A stretch of 64,000 bases of DNA from Dichetophora obliterata. Taxonomy: Eukaryota; Arthropoda; Insecta; Diptera; Sciomyzidae. The translations under genes and the position numbers were made by a program. This document shows, one piece after another, positions 58,346 to 64,000 of the stretch; the first letter of the stretch is position 1, and each line of letters begins with the position of its first letter. The stretch spans positions 90,216,470-90,280,469 of the forward strand of contig OY986436.1 in assembly GCA_963920525.1 (NCBI GenBank), read 5' to 3'. The notes under the pieces were generated by a model that did no database searches, had not been told where the DNA came from, and saw only the letters and a list, made by a program, of their open reading frames with translations.

Positions 58346-58447
58346 AATTGGTTTTGTTTTGTTTTGAAGCGCCGCTCTGCATTAAATTTGTATTTAATTT
58401 TTCGCCTTGCTCGAGGCTCTTTTTTTTAGTTGCGCTGTGTAGCTGAC

Positions 58448-58707
58448 AATCGCGTCGGAAGTGAATTTCATCTGGGGGGGAAGTACAAAAGGGGGCGCAG
58501 TACAAATGGTGGTGCAAAAAAAGTTCACCAAAATTTCTTCACATGAAACATGAAGAAGAGAGAAAGAAGAGGAAAATATATAATACAAAAATATTATCGT
58601 TGTAAAAAAACTGATATTTTGAATAACTTTTCCTTTTAAATTGTTTATCTAGCTAAAAAAGTGGGGGGGCAACTGCCCACCTTGCCCCCCACTTCCGACG
58701 CCAATGG
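58448..58707. mobile_element. hAT-type MITE, 260 bp
   Basis: The inner TIR gcgtcggaagtg is shared by both ends (right end read as reverse complement). The flanking 8-mers tagctgac (58440-58447) and tagctgag (58708-58715) match at 7 of 8. G-runs on the left and C-runs on the right are as in TTF-type hAT MITEs. Confidence 0.8.
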
Positions 58708-58858
58708 TAGCTGAGCACGAAGAGAAAAATAGTTAGCAACATGGAGCTTATTGAAACTCTCGCAACACAAACGCGTCAAAAGAACGAATACTTATTCATT
58801 AAGTAATGGGTGGCAGCTTTGATGAATTCTTAAAAACTTAAAACCTTAATTATATATA

Positions 58859-59194
58859 AAAATAAATAAACTGGCCATTTCCGCCCTTGCAAGGACTTTG
58901 ACCTAGCTTCTATTGATCAATTGTGTTGTGCGTGTTATTAAATGTTTAGTCACAAATGATCGAGAACTGGACCTACGTGTTTTATGCCGACTCCGAACGG
59001 GTTATGTTCTCAAGAAGCTTTACATGGCAATTTTTACTCTCTGAGGTTTGCCATTGTTTGCAGAGAGGTGACGACCGAACAGAAAAATTAATTCAATTGA
59101 AAAAACTTTCTGTCTGAGCTGGAATTGAACCCGGGCTACCACGGTTCTTTAGCTTAGGGACCACGCACTCTACCCACAAGGCTACGGCCGCCAC
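58859..59194 (-). mobile_element. tRNA-derived SINE, copy 2, full length
   Basis: The minus strand starts ggcggccgtagccttgtggg, with an A box (tagccttgtggg) and a B box (gggttcaattcc), then the body shared with copy 1, and ends tggccagtttatttatt. The flanks aattatatata (58848-58858) and aattatacata (59195-59205) are an 11 bp duplication with one change. Length is 336 bp. Confidence 0.92.
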
Positions 59195-59205
59195 AATTAT
59201 ACATA

Positions 59206-59823
59206 CTTAATTATGAATACTTATTATTAAAATTTCGAAAGAAACATAGGAGTAATTTTTTTAAATAAATTTGTAGCACAAATATGATATTTACAAATTT
59301 TTCATAAAATTCGGCCCCATACTTTTTGAGTAAAGTCGTAACTTTATATTTTTTCTTCAATTTTATATAATAGTATAGAAGATACAGATTTACGAATGAT
59401 AAGCGATTCAAATATTTGTACAACATGATTAAGGACAACTATTGGTAGAGTAGTTGCTGGTATAACATCTATAATAAACGTTTGCTTTTTTAGATATCAA
59501 AAACCAAAAATTTCATTTATAAATTTCCGCTATAATAAATGAAAACATTTACAAAAATAATTTAAAATAAATGTAATATGTAATCAAATAAAATAATAAT
59601 GTAATGTAATAAAATTTACTGGTGGGAATTTTAACATGTATTTTTTTTAGTTAACTTTATGGTATTTACAATTTTTTAATTTAAACAATTTTTATTAAAA
59701 AAAAAACCATTAAATTATCAAAATTATGAAACTGGGAAAAAGCTTCGCTTCTCTCGTGTGTCCAACGGCGCATCTGTTTATGTTTTCATAAAATAACTGA
59801 TTCGCTCTTATTCGTTTCTCTAC
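59206..59823. other. AT-rich, nothing seen
   Basis: No gene or repeat boundary supported. Confidence 0.4.
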
Positions 59824-59832
59824 AGTAAAGAC

Positions 59833-60651
59833 CAAGAATGATAGAATACAAAGATTGCGCCGAAGACAAGAAAAAGAGTACAACAAAATTGTCGTTCTGC
59901 GCATGTACGTCATAATATCAATGCTGTTTTGGCGAGCGTTCACTTTGCATACGATTTCTACACAGAAATGAAAATTGCATACATTTTAGTTTGTATAATT
60001 AAAATAAAAGAAGTAAGAAGCAATTTATTGGAACGAGAAGAAGGTAAGTTTATTAAGTACTCCTTTGCAAACATTATTTTTACTATTATTTTATTACTGC
60101 CAGTAAGCAGCTTAGTAAAAAAAAATTTGTCTGAGAAACCAACTTCAGTGAGCATTATTTTTCGACTTGGATTTTATAAAAATGTTTATTACGAGTTTAA
60201 TTGATGTACTTTAAACATTCCCAGATATTTTATTTCCATTAATTTACCTGTGAATTGAAAGGACAATTAAATGATAGCTCCAAGTTTTTAAATAATGAAG
60301 CAAATTTTGTTAAGTTAATATATTTTTGTATTTTTGTTTTCGTTTGTGTGCGTTTTCTACAATTTCTTGGTTTAATTTTTGTATTTATTGCAAACATCAG
60401 GTGTCTGAAAAATATTTGTTTGCTACTGTTACCACAATCAGCAGCTGCACACTTCATTTTTTAAATTTCAAGTTAAAAACTCGCAAATATACTTCGATAT
60501 ATACACAATTAAATAAAACACAACCGATCGCAATACGTTTCTCAAAGAAATAAAATATTGTGACGTAGTCAACTGAACAGCTGGTTGTCAAACTCGATTA
60601 GCAGAAGTAACGGACCTGCGCAAAGCGTAATCTCTTATTCTATCATTCTTG
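59833..60651. mobile_element. MITE with 9 bp duplication, 819 bp
   Basis: The TIR caagaatgatagaata opens the element and its complement closes it, followed by agattgcgc/agattacgc words. The 9-mer agtaaagac abuts both ends perfectly (59824-59832 and 60652-60660). Nine base pairs suggests a Mutator-like or P/hAT-like origin; not resolved. Short ORFs within have no motif. Confidence 0.85.
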
Positions 60652-60697
60652 AGTAAAGACCCATAATGCAGAGAATATTTTGGAGATTAAGACTCAC

Positions 60698-62340
60698 GGC
60701 CGTAGCCAGGGGGTGCTGTGGGCAGCAGAGCACCCCCAAAAGTTTTCCGAGCTCCCAAAAACTATGCTACTTTTCAAAATTTCAGCAGAAAAGTTTTTTC
60801 ACTACGGGATATAATAAATGGTGTAAGGCTCGCGCAACAGAAAAAGCTTTAAAAAAGCATGGCATAAACAGTATACATCTTTATGCTATGGTTGCGTGGA
60901 AAGGACATTCGTTGAGGATTAAAAATAATCTAGAAATTTCGAGCCTACTTATACTGTCCTTGAAAAGCGACAATATTACGTCAAAAGGATTGATTCTACA
61001 ATTTTTTCCTGGCTAAGAATGAGCTGCTTTTTCGAGGAAATGTTTATGACGAAGAAAATGAAGAGTCAAGAGTGTTTCATAATCTCTTTAAAGTTTAAAC
61101 ACATGCTCGCAAAGCACAAAAATTTGAAGATATACCAAGACGCTATGCTTACCAATGCTGTCTATACATCTCTGGAAATACAAAATAAAATCATAAATAT
61201 TATTGGAAATTGTCTCCGAGAAATAAGTGCTAATGAGCTATATCATATTTAACATTGATGGCAGATACGACAGATAGAAGTGAAAATGAGATATTTTCGA
61301 TTGCATTTCTGTACATTGTTCGTTACTTTGCTTCAAAAAATTTAAAGAATTCACGGCTAAGGCATTCTTTCAACTTATTATCTATCGACTGACAGAATTT
61401 GGAATTGAGTGCGAAAAGATTTTGCGCCAGGATTATGGTGGTGCAGCTGTAATGAGTGGTCAATTAGGTGGACTGCAGACTTTGATACAGGACTTTTTCA
61501 ATCGAACAATTCTAAAGGTTCATTGCATAACCGTCTTTATCTTGTCGTAGTCAACATCGTGAAAAAAATTATTATTCCCAACTTTTTTTCGACCAAAGCA
61601 AAAAAAATAAACGATTTTTTCAGTCACTTCAAAATTAAAAAAAATGTACGAAGGCACCACAATTTCTCTGCTTTTCAAACAACGTTGTCAGTACACCACA
61701 AAGCAATTGTTGCAATTTAAAATAACTTCGAACAATTTCTCAACTCATTGATAAGAATTGAGAAAGATACCGGACACTATCTTGGTGCAGATGACATGCT
61801 TTTGACTGTTAGACTGCTGGGTTCTCTTACAAAATATTGGGAATAATGGAAACAGCAAAAAAATGTTGCAAACACGAGATGTTGGTAATCGCAAAACGAA
61901 GCCAATTATTCAGACAGAAGAATTATTTGTTCAATTGTTACCCGAAACGAGACTGATTAAATCAGTGGATTGTTATTGACTTTATTATGAAATAATTGCC
62001 TCCATTATTTCAGAAATTGATCAATGTTTTGAGAAAACTAATGACGTCTTAAAAGCTGTTAACGACTTTTATGTTAAATTAACTTAAATTGCTGTTCCGA
62101 GATGAATTTTCCTTTGTCAAAATTTAAGTGAACAATGAAAAATGCAAAGCTGTTTAGCATGTCAAAATCGAGAATAGATTCGATACGGTTTTTCGTTCCT
62201 TGGTTTGAAAAGAAAAGATTGAGTTCGTTGTATTGCCAATAGGTGTTATCTATGAATAAATTTTTATTCATTTGAAAAGTCAGCTCCCCCAAACACGTGC
62301 TCAGCTCAACAGAGCAATCGTTATATTAGAAAAAATTGAA
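60698..62340 (+). pseudogene. hAT transposase pseudogene of the TTF/DUF4371 type
   Basis: The region opens with cacggccgtagccag, a TIR-like sequence related to caggcctgtagccag of the MITE at 23546. Coding pieces follow in family order but in changing frames: FFTTGYNKWCKARATEKALK with KKHGINSIHLYA (TTF-type zinc-finger region), RNELLFRGNVYDEENEE, LMADTTDRSENEIFSIAFLY (catalytic Asp region), RQDYGGAAVMSGQLGGLQTL (the second catalytic motif, here GG in place of DG), VHCIT and SEIDQCFEKTNDVLKAVNDF, with a C-terminal SQLPQTRAQLNRAIVILEKI. Stops and frameshifts are many (at least six). The change of the Asp in the YDGA motif to Gly adds to its inactivity. The right end is not identified. Confidence 0.75.
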
Positions 62341-62353
62341 TTTTTAACTTTTG

Positions 62354-63945
62354 TCAATTATTTGTACATTTTTCGCATAAATTTAAATTATGTGTAGCAA
62401 AAAGATTTTTGTTATTTTTATATGTGCAGATGTAGCATCGGCCTCGTTTTGATGTACTTGGTAAATGGCGAATATTCCGAATTCTTTGAATAACACTGAA
62501 AGCATCATTACTTTGAGGTTGTTTTTTACGTTTAGTGATCTGTTTTTCAACGAGATTCAATCCTCGCTCCTCGATAAAAAGGCGACGACGAATATTATGG
62601 TTCGTTTTAGAATTTTTCCAATTCGGGAACAATGCAATGAACATTGATTAATGATGTTAGGTTTCTTCTTTTCACTATTCTCATTTATGCTGACAACATT
62701 GTGGTATGTACTGAGCAATGTCACAAATCGGTACCGGCGAGGAACATATGACAACATAACTGCTTGCAATTTATGTTCATATACAACTTCTGGTTGATAA
62801 ATTGGCTTTTGACGCATGTCGAGTAGAACTGAAGGAATTTCAGTCCAATTTTTCCTTATTGTTCCCAAAATAGTCATGCGATTCTTATGTAAATCTTCTG
62901 CCAATTCATACGAAGTGAAAAAGTCGTCATACGTTACATTTCTGTCAGAAAGTCCTTCCACCAAATCCAAAACAACACGCCGTCCGAGATTACGTTCAGG
63001 AGTGGCTTTACGATTCCAACCAACATCAATTTATGTGTTGTATGCATACCAGCTTTTTTAATCGCATAGCACCCAAATTTTGATGCCATATTTTGCCGGC
63101 TTGGATGGAATATACTGACGAAACTGACATCGCCCATGATACGGAACTAACTGTTCATCTACGGTAATGTTTTTTCCTGGTGTGTATAAAACTTTCAAAT
63201 TATGATTCCATTTATCGTATACATTTCGAATTGGTGCCAATTTGTCACGTACAGAAGTACTTGTAGATGCAGTGTTGGCCATACGTTGTTCGCGGTCATC
63301 AAATCGAATGCAACCATGGATGCGCTTGAAAATTTTCAAAGACATTGTTGCTCTAAAAATTGGACGACCAGTTTCTTCATTCCACAGTTTAGTGACACAT
63401 TCACCGTATGACCGATACACACCAGAAAGCAGCAACAATCCAAAGTATGCGTGCAGAGTGTCCAAATCAATGTTTTCCCAATCGTCTTTGTACTTTCGCA
63501 CACCATATAAATTCGTCATGTTCAAAATAATATTCTCAACCGGTTCAAGGAACATGTGAAATGCAGACGAAACATCAACTATAGTAGCAGCTGCTAATGC
63601 TTTTGGACCTGAATTATTACAAAAATGAAACATATAATGAACATGAACCCATAACAAAGAGGGTAAGTTTTTACCTGATGTGAAATTTTCTGCACGTCGA
63701 AATGAATTTCTTCGATTTATTTCAAATGGTTGCGATGAATATTCAATTTTCTTATTTTTTGAAAAATATTTATTTTCAGGATTTGCTGCATTTTCTTCTG
63801 CTAAATTTTGCTCAAGTGGCTCAATGCCGTCTTCATCCGAATGCACGCTAACTTCACTTTCATCATTCTCCTCGTCTGATAATGCAAAATCATCGTCACT
63901 ATTGCACGGAGATTCGCCCGCTTCGCTTTCCAAATCAAAATCCAT
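62354..63945 (-). pseudogene. piggyBac transposase, second lineage, deleted core
   Basis: From ATG 63945: an acidic N-terminus (DLESEAGESPCNSDDDF), then exon 1 ends at FTSG. A 66 nt GT-AG intron (63674-63609) follows, itself a multiple of three and open. Exon 2 runs PKALAAATIVDV, then NITVDEQLVPYHGRCQFRQY (first Asp) and PAKYGIKIWVLCD. Two TAA codons follow (63060-63058, 63033-63031) within the same frame, then RNVTYDDFFTSYELAEDL (second Asp) and the YVPRRYRFVTLLST segment. Between KKPNIIN and the next piece (FIEERGLNLVEKQITKR) the frame changes and the GVDxxD region with the third catalytic Asp is missing. The C-terminus keeps GRCYICTYKNNKN and LCEKC, the Cys-rich zinc domain. Nonfunctional. 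Confidence 0.85.
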
Positions 63946-64000
63946 TTCTAGTTCATCTCGCTGCCTTCTTTCACTTAAAACTCGATCTTTTTTTTTATCA
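62354..64000 (-). mobile_element. Second piggyBac-type element, partial, runs off right edge
   Basis: It contains a decayed piggyBac transposase on the minus strand (62354-63945). The left end was not found and the right end lies beyond the window, so element boundaries cannot be given. It differs strongly from the copy at 27175-29648 and is a separate, older lineage. Confidence 0.7.

Noticed and set aside
59929..60204. 91-codon frame with hydrophobic segments
   Set aside because: It lies inside the MITE at 59833-60651, overlaps an equally long antisense frame and has no recognisable domain.
1..64000. CRISPR arrays, operons or bacterial genes
   Set aside because: No evenly spaced identical repeats with unique spacers, and the introns, SINEs and transposons show an animal genome.

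Overview
This window looks like accessory, transposon-packed DNA from an insect, most probably a brachyceran fly (a tephritid-like fruit fly is my best guess; nothing here proves species). It is strongly AT-rich, with short 57-66 nt introns, a mariner with the D,D34D triad, two piggyBac-type transposases, P-superfamily THAP elements, PIF/Harbinger, hAT and pogo-like elements, a LINE 3' fragment and a tRNA-derived SINE. I found no convincing host gene. Almost every coding stretch I recognise is a decayed transposase or Gag.

Layout. 1-3.2 kb: two nested short inverted-repeat elements (976-1205 and 1211-1760) and a full-length mariner (1933-3219) with two nonsense codons. 4.4-5.8 kb: a P-like THAP element on the minus strand. 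5.9-11.6 kb: an LTR-retrotransposon remnant on the minus strand. Its tRNA-Lys-type primer-binding site (about 11590-11607) is followed by a leader with repeats, a Gag that begins with a complete RING-H2 finger (7776 downwards), and a capsid-like region (about 6311-5901). It is interrupted by a complete 2.96 kb Harbinger element (7847-10807, itself carrying a 258 bp hAT MITE) and two MITEs. 12.3-13.9 kb: AT-rich repeats. 14.7-15.5 kb: a Harbinger-type MITE, then a cluster of TATCGATA sites. 16.36-20.09 kb: a hAT-like element nesting a GGGGTCGTCC-ended element (with a zinc-finger exon pair) and a second P-like THAP element. 23.1-33.2 kb: hAT fragments, two copies of one hAT MITE, a nearly intact piggyBac (27175-29648) and other MITEs. 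33.4-35.3 kb: a palindromic repeat and a pogo-like element with a nested MITE. 35.5-39.0 kb and 41.56-44.90 kb: two long-TIR DNA transposons (TIRs of several hundred bp) with multi-exon, DDE-like transposase genes whose superfamily I cannot name safely. 45.1-45.6 kb: LINE reverse-transcriptase tail. 47.85-50.87 kb: minisatellite and a roughly 137 bp tandem array. 53-59.2 kb: SINE copies and several MITEs. 59.8-64 kb: a MITE with a 9 bp TSD, a TTF/DUF4371-type hAT pseudogene and a second piggyBac that runs off the right edge.

The elements do not form a pathway. Their value is as a stratigraphic record: target-site duplications show what inserted into what. The most unusual items are the RING-H2 finger at the N-terminus of a retrotransposon Gag, GCATAAA repeats in that element's leader at the place where gypsy carries its insulator, and the two long-TIR transposons.
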